This document shows, piece by piece, positions 50,667 to 60,130 of a stretch of DNA of 64,000 nucleotides. The notes under the pieces were generated by a model that saw nothing but the letters and a program-made list of their open reading frames with translations, was not told the DNA's origin and ran no database searches. Origin of the DNA: Enorma massiliensis phI (GTDB lineage: Bacteria; Actinomycetota; Coriobacteriia; Coriobacteriales; Coriobacteriaceae). Within the stretch, counting starts at the first letter, position 1; every line of letters begins with the position of its first letter. Location of the stretch: the NCBI RefSeq assembly GCF_000311845.1, contig NZ_HE978574.1, forward strand, positions 1,083,248-1,147,247, in the 5' to 3' direction. The position numbers and the translations under genes are program-made.

Positions 50667-50975
50667 ATGGCGCTTCCCCAGCTCACTGACGAGCAGCGCA
50701 AGGCCGCTCTCGAGAAGGCCGCTGCGGCCCGTCACGCCCGTGCCGAGCTTCGTGAGAAGATCAAGAAGGGCGAGGTTTCCCTCGAGTCCGTCCTGAACTC
50801 CGATGATCCCATCGCGTCCCGCATGAAGGTCTCCACCCTCATCGAGTCGCTCCCCGGCTATGGCAAGGCCAAGGCCGCCAAGATCATGGACGAGCTGGGC
50901 ATCTCCGCTACTCGTCGCGTTCAGGGCCTCGGCGTCCGTCAGCGCGAGCAGCTCCTCGAGGCGCTCACCAAATAG
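50667..50975 (+). CDS. mihF: Actinobacterial integration host factor
   Basis: Small basic DNA-binding nucleoid protein of the actinobacterial mIHF type, 102 residues. A charged N-terminal helix (DEQRKAALEKAAAARHARAE) is followed by the helix-two-turn-helix region (VSTLIESLPGYGKAKAAKIM) and the GISATRRVQGLGVRQREQLL end. It is unrelated to E. coli IHF. The family marks Actinomycetota. Its stop overlaps gmk by 1 nt. Confidence 0.95.
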   Translation: MALPQLTDEQRKAALEKAAAARHARAELREKIKKGEVSLESVLNSDDPIASRMKVSTLIESLPGYGKAKAAKIMDELGISATRRVQGLGVRQREQLLEALTK

Positions 50976-51544
50976 TGGGCTGCAGCGTAGCAAAGCTCTT
51001 TGTTGTTTCCGGGCCGTCAGGCGCGGGCAAGGGTACCATGGTCGCGTTGGTGCGTGACCGGTTGCCCCGCCTGGGCCTGACGGTTTCCGCTACCACGCGT
51101 TCCCCGCGCGCGGGTGAGGTGGACGGCAAGAGCTATTATTTTCTCTCGCAGGATGAGTTCGACCGCAAGGTGCAGGCGGGGGAGTTCGTGGAATGGGCTC
51201 ACGTTCATGGCCATTGCTACGGTACGCTTGCGAGCGAGGTTGAGCGCAACCTCGCTTCTGGTTCATCGCTCATCCTAGAAATCGATGTCCAGGGCGCTTT
51301 GCAGGTTCGCGAGCACTACCCCGATGCCGTGCTCGTGTTCATCAAGCCGCCGTCGCTCGATGTTCTGCGCGAGCGTTTGGTTCACCGTGGAACCGAGTCT
51401 GCCGAGTCGCTTGAGCTGCGCCTCGCAAACGCTCGCCAGGAACTTGAGCTTGCGGATAGATACGATGAGGTCATCGTCAACGACGACCTCGATCGCGCCA
51501 CCTCCGAGCTCGTCGGCATCATCGAGAAGTATGAAAGGAACTGA
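50975..51544 (+). CDS. gmk: Guanylate kinase
   Basis: Phosphorylates GMP to GDP, 189 residues. P-loop SGPSGAGKGT, the GMP-binding TTRSPRAGEVDG and YYFLSQDEF are typical. GTG start inside the mihF stop region. Linked in purine metabolism with guaB earlier in the window. Confidence 0.96.
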   Translation: MGCSVAKLFVVSGPSGAGKGTMVALVRDRLPRLGLTVSATTRSPRAGEVDGKSYYFLSQDEFDRKVQAGEFVEWAHVHGHCYGTLASEVERNLASGSSLILEIDVQGALQVREHYPDAVLVFIKPPSLDVLRERLVHRGTESAESLELRLANARQELELADRYDEVIVNDDLDRATSELVGIIEKYERN

Positions 51545-51550
51545 GGTCCC

Positions 51551-51853
51551 GTGTCTGTCGTTAAGCCTCATATCGATGATCTGCTCGAGAAGACCGATAA
51601 CAACCGGTTCCTTCTCGCCTCGCTCGCGTCTAAGCGCGCGTGCGATATCAACAACATGCTCCGCGGCCAGCACAGCCGCGTCCTTGCCGTTCAGGATGTG
51701 GACGACATCACGATCGCCCTTTCCGGCAAGGACACCATCTCCATGGCCATGGAGGAGATCGTGAACGGCGATATCTCCTTCGACCACGAGAAGTATCATG
51801 ATGCGCTGGGCCATCAGCCGACGGCCTACCAGTCGATTTCGCTTTCGGACTAG
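51551..51853 (+). CDS. rpoZ: RNA polymerase omega subunit
   Basis: 100-residue omega chain helping beta-prime folding. The family core NRFLLASLASKRACDINNML and the following charged parts are present. GTG start 6 nt after gmk; thiI follows 3 nt later. Confidence 0.9.
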   Translation: MSVVKPHIDDLLEKTDNNRFLLASLASKRACDINNMLRGQHSRVLAVQDVDDITIALSGKDTISMAMEEIVNGDISFDHEKYHDALGHQPTAYQSISLSD

Positions 51854-51856
51854 CGA

Positions 51857-53125
51857 ATGGCGAGCCGCGTTTGCCTCGTTCATTACCACGAAGTCGGTCT
51901 GAAGGGTAAGAACCGGGCTCATTTTGAGCGCATCCTCATTGATTCCATCAAGGCGGCCTGTGCCGCCTTTTCGTTGGCGAGCTGCACCCGCATCTCTGGC
52001 CATATTCTCGTGACGTTTTCCGTGCCGGGAGAGGCCGAGCGGGCCTTCGACGTGATTCGCCGCGTCCCCGGCGTCGCCCGGGTGTCGCTCGCCTTCCATA
52101 CCAACCGCGATCCCGATGAGTATTGCCGGGCCGCGGTCTTGGCACTTCGCGAGGCGGGTGAATTCGAGAGTTTCAAGGTTGCAGCCAAGAGGTCGAATAC
52201 CGACTACGCCCTCGGCTCGCTCGAGCTCAACGCGCAGGTGGGCGAGGTGCTTTGTGGAGCGTTCCCTCAGAAGCGCGTCCAAATGCATCATCCCGACGTC
52301 GTCGTTCACGTGCTCGTCGTGCAGGGGAGCGTCTACGTCTACGCGCGCTCTGAGCGCGGCGTGGGCGGGCTTCCTGTTGGAAGCGCCGGTAAGGTGGTGA
52401 CGCTGCTCTCTTCGGGTATCGATTCACCGGTAGCGACGTGGCTTCTTTCCCGTCGCGGAGCCGTCTGCGTTCCGGTTCATTTTTCCGGGCGACCGCAGAC
52501 AGCCGATACCAGCGAGTACCTTTGCCAGGACATTATCCGTGCGCTGGCCCCGTCGGTGCAGATCGGGAGGCTCTACGTGGTCCCGTTCGGCGATGCCCAG
52601 CGCGAGATATCAATCAAATGCCCCGGGAAACTTCGGGTCATCATATATCGCCGCATCATGTACGCGGTCGCTGAGCGCATCGCGCGCATCGAAGGTGCCA
52701 AGGCGATCGTGACGGGCGAATCGCTCGGCCAGGTCGCGTCGCAGACGCTCGAGAACATCGCTGCTGTCAACGAGGTGGTGTCGCTGCCTGTGCTCCGTCC
52801 GCTCATCGGTTCGGACAAGCAGGAGATCATCGAGCGCGCCGAGCAAATCGGCACCTACGATATCTCGTGCGAAACCGCGCCAGACTGCTGCACCCTCTTC
52901 ATGCCGCGCGCACCCGAGACCCATGCGCGCATTGATGAGGTGCATGAAGCGTGGGAGGCCTTCGACCACGATGAGATGATCGACCGCCTAGTTGCTTCGG
53001 TCGAATACGTCGACTTTGAAAGCGCCTCATACCGGCGTCCTCGCAGGTTCCGTGAGCGCCATGAGGAGCTTGCGCCCGCCCCCTTTGCAGAGAGGCGCCC
53101 GCGTGAGGATGAGCCTTCCTCGTAA
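51857..53125 (+). CDS. thiI: tRNA 4-thiouridine synthase ThiI (no rhodanese domain)
   Basis: Adenylates U8 of tRNA for sulfur insertion and can support thiamine thiazole synthesis, 422 residues. N-terminal ferredoxin-like and THUMP domains (GHILVTFSVPG), then the PP-loop LLSSGIDSPVATWL and GESLGQVASQTLEN. The C-terminal rhodanese domain of enteric ThiI is absent, so it is the short form; the tail is Arg/Glu-rich. Confidence 0.95.
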   Translation: MASRVCLVHYHEVGLKGKNRAHFERILIDSIKAACAAFSLASCTRISGHILVTFSVPGEAERAFDVIRRVPGVARVSLAFHTNRDPDEYCRAAVLALREAGEFESFKVAAKRSNTDYALGSLELNAQVGEVLCGAFPQKRVQMHHPDVVVHVLVVQGSVYVYARSERGVGGLPVGSAGKVVTLLSSGIDSPVATWLLSRRGAVCVPVHFSGRPQTADTSEYLCQDIIRALAPSVQIGRLYVVPFGDAQREISIKCPGKLRVIIYRRIMYAVAERIARIEGAKAIVTGESLGQVASQTLENIAAVNEVVSLPVLRPLIGSDKQEIIERAEQIGTYDISCETAPDCCTLFMPRAPETHARIDEVHEAWEAFDHDEMIDRLVASVEYVDFESASYRRPRRFRERHEELAPAPFAERRPREDEPSS

Positions 53126-53245
53126 GGGGGTGCCGGCGGCCAAGCCTGTCCGTGTCGTTTCAAGGCAGCTTGAAGCGTCGGATGGCTGGAGCGTGGCCAG
53201 GTCTTGGTAGTGCATCAATTCGATGAGGTATTGCATATCTTTTTG

Positions 53246-53279
53246 AAGCGGGCTGCGAATCCTAACGCAGCCCGCTTTG
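53246..53279 (+). terminator. Intrinsic terminator of the mihF-thiI operon
   Basis: A perfect 12-bp stem (53246-53257 with 53266-53277), 8-nt loop, short T-run. Confidence 0.8.
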
Positions 53280-53407
53280 CATGTACGTGTTGATGCATCA
53301 AAGCGGTGCTGAACAATATCGGGGCGTTTAGAACGAGCACGGCAATTTGTCAGCTTGCAAGCGAGGAGTGTAGGTTTCTTGGCACCTCCGGGGCAGGAGG
53401 TGGGACG

Positions 53408-54163
53408 ATGTGCCATGAGGTGGTGGATATGGCACAGCGGGTACGTGAAAGCGTTTTCGTCCGGATTTCCCGTCGCCTGCGCTCCATGCGTCATTATGGC
53501 GCTTTCGCTGCGCTTTGCGTATTGCTCGTCGCAGCGGTGGCAGGTCTTGCGGTAGCTGGGACGACCCTTGCGAGCGGAGAAAGCTTTACGATCGAGCGCT
53601 TGCAACGCGCCGAGAGGGCGGTCGATTCCGGCAAGACAGGTGGAGCCTCTGGCGACAAACTTGCTGGGGAGACCGAGTCGGACGCTGCCGAGTCGGATGA
53701 TATGGTCATCGTTGATGTGGATGGGGCTGTGACGGCACCTGGCGTATACGAGCTCGAACAGGGTGCCCGTGTCGCCGACGCGATCGCTGCGGCTGGCGGC
53801 CTTTCCCCAGATGCCGACACCACCTCGCTTAACCAGGCAGCCGAGGTAGCCGATGGCTCCAAGATATATGTGCCCGTCACTGGTTCGGCCGCAGCGGCCG
53901 GATCCTCCTCGGGAGATGGTTCGACGGCTTCGGCGGCAGCGAACGGTAGCCAGGCGGGTGCCTCTTCGAATGCTCTCGTCAATATCAACGCTGCGACGCT
54001 CGAGGAACTGGACGGGCTCCCTGGCATCGGGCCGGCCACTGCTCAAGCGATCATCGATGATCGGACGGAGAACGGGCCCTTCACCTCACCGGAGGACCTT
54101 ATGCGCGTGAGCGGTATCGGCGAGAAGAAGTTCGAGAAGCTCTCGTCCCTCATTTGCATATGA
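53408..54163 (+). CDS. comEA: Competence protein ComEA (DNA receptor)
   Basis: Membrane-anchored DNA-binding protein of natural transformation, 251 residues. One TM at about 30-52, an acidic linker, an SLBB domain (VDVDGAVTAPGVYELEQGA), a Ser/Ala/Gly-rich spacer, and two helix-hairpin-helix DNA-binding motifs at the C-terminus (LDGLPGIGPATAQAII and LMRVSGIGEKKFEKL). AGGAGGTGGG before this ATG; upstream frame lacks family features. ComEC follows with overlapping ATGA. Confidence 0.92.
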   Translation: MCHEVVDMAQRVRESVFVRISRRLRSMRHYGAFAALCVLLVAAVAGLAVAGTTLASGESFTIERLQRAERAVDSGKTGGASGDKLAGETESDAAESDDMVIVDVDGAVTAPGVYELEQGARVADAIAAAGGLSPDADTTSLNQAAEVADGSKIYVPVTGSAAAAGSSSGDGSTASAAANGSQAGASSNALVNINAATLEELDGLPGIGPATAQAIIDDRTENGPFTSPEDLMRVSGIGEKKFEKLSSLICI

Positions 54164-56481
54164 GGCGCGCCTTTGCAACATCGGATGCTCCGGAGTTTCC
54201 TCCAAGGCCGTACCTTCCTCCTGCGGCGGCGGGGGCGGCGGGCGCTCTGGTTGCGGCCGCGCTGGGTCTCGAGTTCGGTTGGCGCTCGTATATCGCCTCT
54301 GACTCCGGGGCGCCGGGCCAAATCGCGTTCGCTGTGCTTGCGGTTTCATGTGCGGTGGGCATCCTATGCATCTTCGTGAGGCGGTTTTGGAGTGAAAGGA
54401 TGCGGCGATGGGCAAGGTGGCTCGGCATCGGGATCGTGCTCGGCGCGGCGTCTGCGACGCTGGGAACGATGTGGCGCACGAGCGCCCATGAGCGTATAGA
54501 GAACATCGTTGCCAGCGCGTGCGTCTTTGAGATAGAGGGCGATCCGTCTATTTCTTCTTACGGTGTCCAGCATACAGCGCGCGTGATGAGTGCTGAAGGG
54601 GCGGTGCTGGGGCGCGTGCGACTCGATGCCGATAGCGCCTATGAGAATGGAACGCGTCTCCGTCTCGTAGGGAGGGTGAGCAGTCTCCCCGATTCTGCTT
54701 GGGGGAGGAGCCGGTACATGGCAGGGGAGGTTGCCCGGGTCTCTGCAGTTCGAATCGTCGATTCAGAGCCGCGCGCAATCGGCCCTATCGAGGCGCTGCG
54801 TGCGCGCATGCTCGATGTCATACAGCCCGATGCGAGTCAGGCCCGCGCTCTCGTCGCGGGAATCGTGTGCGGGCGAACGACGGAGCTAGATCAAGCGAGC
54901 GCTTCAGAGGCGTTTGCGCGAACCGGAACCTCTCATCTTGTCGCCGTGTCTGGCAGTCATCTTGCGCTGGTCACATCGCTTGCACAGGTTTTCCTTGCGT
55001 TCGTTGGCGCGCGCTTGCGAACGCGCTATCTGCTCCTCGTGCTGCTCATGAGTTCCTACGTTATATTGACCGGCGGATCTGCGTCCGCCGTTCGCTCGCT
55101 CATCATGGTGGGGCTCACCCTCGTCGCATCATGGGGCAAACGCCGCGGGCACGGCATCTCGGCTCTTGCCTTGACGACGATGGCGCTCGTTGCGCGCGAC
55201 GCCGGGGTTGTGTTCGATGTTGGATTCCAGCTCTCGGCGGTGAGCGTTCTTTTCATCCAGCTGTTCTATCGATATCTCTCGTATCTGCTCATCCGTCTTG
55301 GCATGCCGCGGCCGATTGCCGAGCCGCTGTCGCTTACTCTGTGCGCCCAATGGGGGACGCTTCCCATCACGATTCCGATCTTTGGCACGTGCTCGATCGT
55401 GGCTCCTCTCGCGAACCTCGTGCTGGGTCCCGTTATGAGCGCGCTGCTTGTTGTGGGGCTCGTGTCGGTTCCCCTCGCAGCGATAGTAGGACCGCTCGCT
55501 GATGTTCTGCTCGCTCCCGCCGGTGCGCTCGCCTCGATATCAGTGTTCGGGGCGCAAGCGCTCGCTGGTTTTCCCTACGCATCGATCGCTATGGCTGCTT
55601 CGCCTGCTACGGCGCTGCCCTACCTCGCAGCGTGCGTGGTATACGCGGCATGGTTGGATGCAAGCCGATGGCAGGTAGCCGTCGTATGCGCGGCAATACC
55701 GGGCGCGCTTGCGATGCACTTGGTTCGCTGGACCCTTTTCGCGCCCGCATCGGTGACGGTGCTCGATGTGGGGCAGGCCGATGCCATTTTGGTGCGCGAA
55801 GGGTCGGCGGCTATACTCGTCGATGCCGGCGTTGACAGCGAGGTTGCAGATGCGCTGGCACGCAACAGCGTGTTCCAGCTCGATGCCGTCGTTATCACCC
55901 ATTGGGATCTCGATCATTACGGCGGTTTGGAAGACGTGCTCGCAAGCGTCTCCGTCTCCCGCGTCGTCGTGGCAGAAGGAGCGCTCGACGCTATGCCAGA
56001 AGAGCTTGTCGCCCTCGATATGCCTGAAGTCGACGAGCTGAGTGAAGGCGACGCGCTCTCAGTCGGAGGCTTTGCCTGCACCATGGTCTGGCCCGAGGGC
56101 CCTGTGGAGGGTTCAGATAACGAAGATTCCGTTGCGCTCGCCGTGAGGTACGATTCCGGTGGTTGCGCGCTCGACATGTTGCTCGCGGGGGATACCGAGA
56201 TTGCGCAGGAAGAACGCTATGCCGGGCGCGTGGGGGATATCGATGTCCTCAAGTTGGGACATCACGGGTCTGCTGCCTCCGTTGACGCAGCGCTGATGGC
56301 GCAAATGCGACCTGAGCTTGCGATCGCGAGCGCCGGGGAGGGCAATAGCTATGGGCATCCTACCAAGGAGTGCATCGATACCGTGGAGGCCTCCGGGGCG
56401 CGATTCCTTTGCACCATCGATGTGGGCGATGTGACCATCCGCCCTGCCCGGGGCGGCTTCAGCGTGAGCACCGAGCGGTGA
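54160..56481 (+). CDS. comEC: Competence protein ComEC/Rec2 (DNA uptake channel)
   Basis: Multipass channel passing single-stranded DNA into the cell, 773 residues. An N-terminal DUF4131-like part with 2 TMs is followed by the Competence domain (GTSHLVAVSGSHLALVTSL and many TMs) and a C-terminal metallo-beta-lactamase-like nuclease domain with THWDLDHYGGLED and HHGSAASVD. The H-x-H-x-D-H metal motif appears as HWDLDH, so the first His is conserved but the second is Asp-flanked. ATG overlapping the comEA stop is preferred over TTG at 54154. Confidence 0.93.
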   Translation: MRRAFATSDAPEFPPRPYLPPAAAGAAGALVAAALGLEFGWRSYIASDSGAPGQIAFAVLAVSCAVGILCIFVRRFWSERMRRWARWLGIGIVLGAASATLGTMWRTSAHERIENIVASACVFEIEGDPSISSYGVQHTARVMSAEGAVLGRVRLDADSAYENGTRLRLVGRVSSLPDSAWGRSRYMAGEVARVSAVRIVDSEPRAIGPIEALRARMLDVIQPDASQARALVAGIVCGRTTELDQASASEAFARTGTSHLVAVSGSHLALVTSLAQVFLAFVGARLRTRYLLLVLLMSSYVILTGGSASAVRSLIMVGLTLVASWGKRRGHGISALALTTMALVARDAGVVFDVGFQLSAVSVLFIQLFYRYLSYLLIRLGMPRPIAEPLSLTLCAQWGTLPITIPIFGTCSIVAPLANLVLGPVMSALLVVGLVSVPLAAIVGPLADVLLAPAGALASISVFGAQALAGFPYASIAMAASPATALPYLAACVVYAAWLDASRWQVAVVCAAIPGALAMHLVRWTLFAPASVTVLDVGQADAILVREGSAAILVDAGVDSEVADALARNSVFQLDAVVITHWDLDHYGGLEDVLASVSVSRVVVAEGALDAMPEELVALDMPEVDELSEGDALSVGGFACTMVWPEGPVEGSDNEDSVALAVRYDSGGCALDMLLAGDTEIAQEERYAGRVGDIDVLKLGHHGSAASVDAALMAQMRPELAIASAGEGNSYGHPTKECIDTVEASGARFLCTIDVGDVTIRPARGGFSVSTER

Positions 56482-56583
56482 CGATGCGTTCAGCCATTAA
56501 AAGTGGGGAATGCGGCGAAAGCGGTTAGAATACTGGCATCGATACAGGAGTGGATGGTTCAGACGTCTCTCATGGAGGTTTCT

Positions 56584-57555
56584 ATGCCGGAAGCAACGCT
56601 GCTGCCTGGCTATCTTATCGTTGGGCCCGACGAGGTCAAGCGCGATACCGCTGTCGCCCGCCTGAGGAAGCGCCTTGAGGCGAGCGGTATGGCCGACTTC
56701 AATTTCGACCGTAGGGACATGACGAAGGAGCAGGATCCCGATGAGGTGCTTGCATCGCTCAACACCTTGCCGATGGGAGCCGATTTCCGCCTCGTCGTGC
56801 TCGACGGATGCGACCGGCTGCCCAAGGCTACGAGCGAGGCGCTCGTCTCATATTTCGCGAATCCCTCAACCGATACCGTCTGCCTGGTGATCGCAGCCTC
56901 TCTTGCGAAGAACACGCGGCTCTATAAGGCGATTGCGAAGCTCGGGGCAAAGGCGGTGATTGATTGCTCGAGCAAGAAGCGCTGGGAGTTGCCCAAGCAG
57001 GTGCAGGGGATGGCGCGCCGGCACGGCAAGACCATATCGCTAGCGGCGGCAGAGGAGCTCGTATCTCGTGTTGGCGAATCGACGCGCATGCTTGACAACG
57101 AGTTGCGGAAGCTCGCATCGATGGTCGAGGAGCCCGAGATCGAACGCGAGGATGTTGAGCAATTCGTGGTGCGTACTGCCGAGGTAAAGCCATGGGACTT
57201 TCTCGATGCGGTGAGTGCTCGCAACCCTGTGCGCGCCCTTGAGCTGTATCGGCTTTTGCCGCCTCGAAGCGAGGTCCGCCTGTTTTCGCTCATGCTCACG
57301 CGCCTACGCGAGCTCATCACCGCCAAGGCGCTCGATGCACGTGGCCAGGGCCGCCAGCTCGCACAGACGCTCGGAGTAAAGGACTGGCAGGTCAAGCACC
57401 ATATATCGTGGGCTCGGGGGTTCTCGATGCAGGAGCTTGTCGATGCCCTTCGTGCCGCGGAAGACGTCGAGACAGCTCTTAAAGGGTCGCGTGATTCCGT
57501 TGTCGCGTTTACGGCGTGGATCGCTCGGATCGCCTCCAAGCCGTCGCATCGGTAG
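56584..57555 (+). CDS. holA: DNA polymerase III subunit delta
   Basis: Clamp-loader subunit, 323 residues. The N-terminal AAA+-like fold (LPGYLIVGPDEVKRDTAV) binds the sliding clamp; later VVLDGCDRLPKATSEALV and the C-terminal collar domain. The ATG is chosen because GGAGG precedes it and the delta-subunit N-terminus begins here. Standard comEC-holA-rpsT order. Confidence 0.92.
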   Translation: MPEATLLPGYLIVGPDEVKRDTAVARLRKRLEASGMADFNFDRRDMTKEQDPDEVLASLNTLPMGADFRLVVLDGCDRLPKATSEALVSYFANPSTDTVCLVIAASLAKNTRLYKAIAKLGAKAVIDCSSKKRWELPKQVQGMARRHGKTISLAAAEELVSRVGESTRMLDNELRKLASMVEEPEIEREDVEQFVVRTAEVKPWDFLDAVSARNPVRALELYRLLPPRSEVRLFSLMLTRLRELITAKALDARGQGRQLAQTLGVKDWQVKHHISWARGFSMQELVDALRAAEDVETALKGSRDSVVAFTAWIARIASKPSHR

Positions 57556-57606
57556 CGCGCCATGCAGCATAGGGTGCTCCACATGGTATTTTCACAGCTT
57601 CAACAC

Positions 57607-57635
57607 TTCACTTACCTGTGCCTTCGTGGTAAACT
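57607..57635 (+). promoter_or_regulatory. Probable sigma-A promoter for rpsT
   Basis: TTCACT and TAAACT with an exact 17-nt spacer, about 85 nt upstream of rpsT. Confidence 0.45.
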
Positions 57636-57720
57636 GCGTCTTCGTGACCTCAATCGTGTCTCAGAGGCCTGATCATATGGCGATACTTTAGAACTAGGAA
57701 CTCGAAAGGAACTCTGCAAA

Positions 57721-57984
57721 GTGGCTAACATCAAATCGCAGAAGAAGCGTATCCGCACCGCCGAGAAGGCCCGTATGCGCAACCGCGCTGTGCGCTCTGA
57801 GCTCAAGACGCTCGTTAAGCACGTTCACGAGGCCGTCGAGCAGGGCGATGCCGACGCCGCCAAGGCTGCTGCGTCCCGCGCCTACAAGCGCCTCGATCAG
57901 GCTGCTGCCAAGGGCATCATCCACAAGAACCAGGCTTCGAACCGCAAGTCCGGTGTCCAGAAGCTCGTGAACACGCTCAACTAG
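57721..57984 (+). CDS. rpsT: 30S ribosomal protein S20
   Basis: Primary 16S rRNA-binding protein, 87 residues, highly basic and helical ([35 protein letters not shown]). GTG start with GAAAGGA upstream. It has its own likely promoter and terminator. Confidence 0.97.
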   Translation: MANIKSQKKRIRTAEKARMRNRAVRSELKTLVKHVHEAVEQGDADAAKAAASRAYKRLDQAAAKGIIHKNQASNRKSGVQKLVNTLN

Positions 57985-58007
57985 AGCATCTTCACACCAT
58001 TGCTTGT

Positions 58008-58037
58008 AAAGCCCGCTCTCGTAGCGGGCTTTTTCTT
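58008..58037 (+). terminator. Intrinsic terminator of rpsT
   Basis: A 10-bp stem (58008-58017 with 58023-58032), 5-nt loop, T-run. Confidence 0.92.
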
Positions 58038-58118
58038 TGCGGGTGTATCGCTGGGGAAAGGGTGGAGCGGCTGGCAATGTCGTGCCATGATGCAGGCAAA
58101 TCCAGTACAATGACGCTC

Positions 58119-59927
58119 ATGAATACGACAGATACCTCTCACATCCGCAACTTCTCCATCGTTGCGCACATCGACCACGGCAAGTCCACCATATCGGACC
58201 GCATCCTCGAGCTCACGAACACCGTCGAGGAACGCGATATGGAGGCTCAGCTGCTCGACACCATGGATATCGAGCGAGAGCGCGGCATCACCATCAAGTC
58301 GAATGCCGTCCGCGTTATGTACACGGCAGACGATGGGGAGACCTATCAGTTTAACCTCATCGACACGCCGGGCCACGTTGACTTCACCTACGAGGTTTCG
58401 CGTTCGCTTGCCGCCTGCGAAGGTGCCGTGCTCGTCGTCGATGCGACGCAGGGCGTCGAGGCGCAGACCGTCTCAAACGCGAACCTTGCCATGAACGCTG
58501 ACCTCGATATCGTCCCCGCCATCAACAAGATCGACCTACCGTCTGCGCATCCGGATGAGGTCAAGCTCGAGATCGAGGATGAGCTTGCCATCCCCGCCGA
58601 CGATGCGGTGTGCGTTTCCGGCAAGACGGGCGAGGGCATCCATGACCTGCTCGAAGCGATCGTCTTTTTGATCTCGCCCCCTCACGGTGACCCGTCGGCT
58701 CCGCTCAAAGCGCTCATCTTGGATTCGTACTTCGACGAGTACCGTGGCGTCGTTGCTACGGTGCGCGTCTTCGATGGAGGCATCAAGAAGGGCGACCAGC
58801 TTCAGATGATGCAGGCGGGGCATGCGTTCCTCGTTGACGGCGTAGGTGTGAAGCGCCCGGCCGAGACGCTTGTAGGCGAGCTCTCCGTGGGCGAGGTCGG
58901 TTTCGTGGTGACGGGCCTTAAAGATCCGGAGGCGGTGCGCGTGGGCGATACCCTCACGGGCGCGCTTCGCCCCACGGCCGAGCCGCTCCCTGGCTATCGC
59001 GAGGCCAAGCCCATGGTGTACACGGGAATCTTCCCCATCGACAACAAGGATTACGAAAACCTGCGCGACGCGCTCGAGAAGCTCCATGTCAACGACCCCT
59101 CGCTCACCTGGAGCCCCGAGACCTCTGTAGCGCTCGGTTTTGGATTCCGTGTCGGTTTCCTGGGCTTGCTGCACATGGAGGTCGTGAAGGAGCGCTTGGA
59201 GCGCGAGTTCGACCTCGACCTCATCGCGACCTCGCCATCCGTGGACTACCACGTCTATAAGACCGACGGCACCATGCTCGAGGTGCGCAGCCCCCAGGAC
59301 CTGCCCGACGTGACGCGCATCGACCATATCGAGGAGCCGTATCTCAAGGCCAAGGTTATCGTGCCACCCGAATACACCGGTGCTGTCATGCAGCTCTCCA
59401 TCGAGCATCGCGGCATCATGACCGACATGATCCACCTCTCGCAGAAGTCGGTCGAGATGCGCTTCGATATTCCGCTTGCTGAGCTCATCTTGGACTTCTT
59501 CGACCAGCTCAAGAGCCGCACCAAGGGCTACGCGAGTCTCGATTACGAGTTTGCGGACTACCGTCCCTCAGAGCTCGTGAAACTCGACATCCTCCTTTCG
59601 GGCGATGAGGTGGATGCCCTCAGCTTCATCGTTCACAAGGACAAGGCCTATGGCCTTGCGCGCGGGCTCTGCGACAAGCTCAAGGAGATCATTCCCCGTC
59701 AGCTCTTCGAGGTTCCCATCCAGGGTGCGATTGGCAACAAGATCATCGCTCGGTCTACGGTGAAGGCGCGCCGCAAGGACGTGCTCGCTAAATGCTACGG
59801 CGGCGATATCTCGCGCAAGCGAAAACTCCTGGAGAAGCAGAAGGAGGGCAAGAAGCGCATGAAGGCTATCGGCTCGGTCGAGGTCCCCCAGGAAGCGTTC
59901 CTCGCCATCCTCAAGGTCGAAGACTAG
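58119..59927 (+). CDS. lepA: Elongation factor 4 (LepA)
   Basis: Ribosome-associated GTPase active under stress, 602 residues. G1 [10 protein letters not shown]3 DTPGHVDF, G4 NKIDLP; EF-G-like domains follow, and the C-terminal domain specific to LepA is seen in the [20 protein letters not shown] end. An ATG 9 nt upstream is also in frame; start choice is based on family length. Confidence 0.97.
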   Translation: MNTTDTSHIRNFSIVAHIDHGKSTISDRILELTNTVEERDMEAQLLDTMDIERERGITIKSNAVRVMYTADDGETYQFNLIDTPGHVDFTYEVSRSLAACEGAVLVVDATQGVEAQTVSNANLAMNADLDIVPAINKIDLPSAHPDEVKLEIEDELAIPADDAVCVSGKTGEGIHDLLEAIVFLISPPHGDPSAPLKALILDSYFDEYRGVVATVRVFDGGIKKGDQLQMMQAGHAFLVDGVGVKRPAETLVGELSVGEVGFVVTGLKDPEAVRVGDTLTGALRPTAEPLPGYREAKPMVYTGIFPIDNKDYENLRDALEKLHVNDPSLTWSPETSVALGFGFRVGFLGLLHMEVVKERLEREFDLDLIATSPSVDYHVYKTDGTMLEVRSPQDLPDVTRIDHIEEPYLKAKVIVPPEYTGAVMQLSIEHRGIMTDMIHLSQKSVEMRFDIPLAELILDFFDQLKSRTKGYASLDYEFADYRPSELVKLDILLSGDEVDALSFIVHKDKAYGLARGLCDKLKEIIPRQLFEVPIQGAIGNKIIARSTVKARRKDVLAKCYGGDISRKRKLLEKQKEGKKRMKAIGSVEVPQEAFLAILKVED

Positions 59928-59934
59928 GTTGTGA

Positions 59935-60088
59935 GTCATTTTGGTCATTTTGGGACGTGTTTAAAACGCCTCATTTGGGCCATTCTAGGATGTGTCCGAC
60001 GGTGCGCTCGCGGTACTGCGTTACGAAGCCCGTCCCAAAATGATCGATTGGGGCGTTTTAAACACGTCCCAAAATGACCCAAAATGAC
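59935..60088. repeat. 154-nt inverted-repeat element (MITE-like)
   Basis: A perfect 28-nt core (59943-59970 with 60052-60079) extends outward to about 36 nt with one indel; the word TCATTTTGGGACG also recurs as a third, inverted partial copy at 60031-60042. The interior of about 80 nt has no coding potential. The outer ends repeat CCAAAATGAC directly. It lies between lepA and dusB. Confidence 0.75.
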
Positions 60089-60130
60089 CCAAGATGGCCC
60101 TGCAGCTATCTTCTTGTGAAGGTGAGACCG

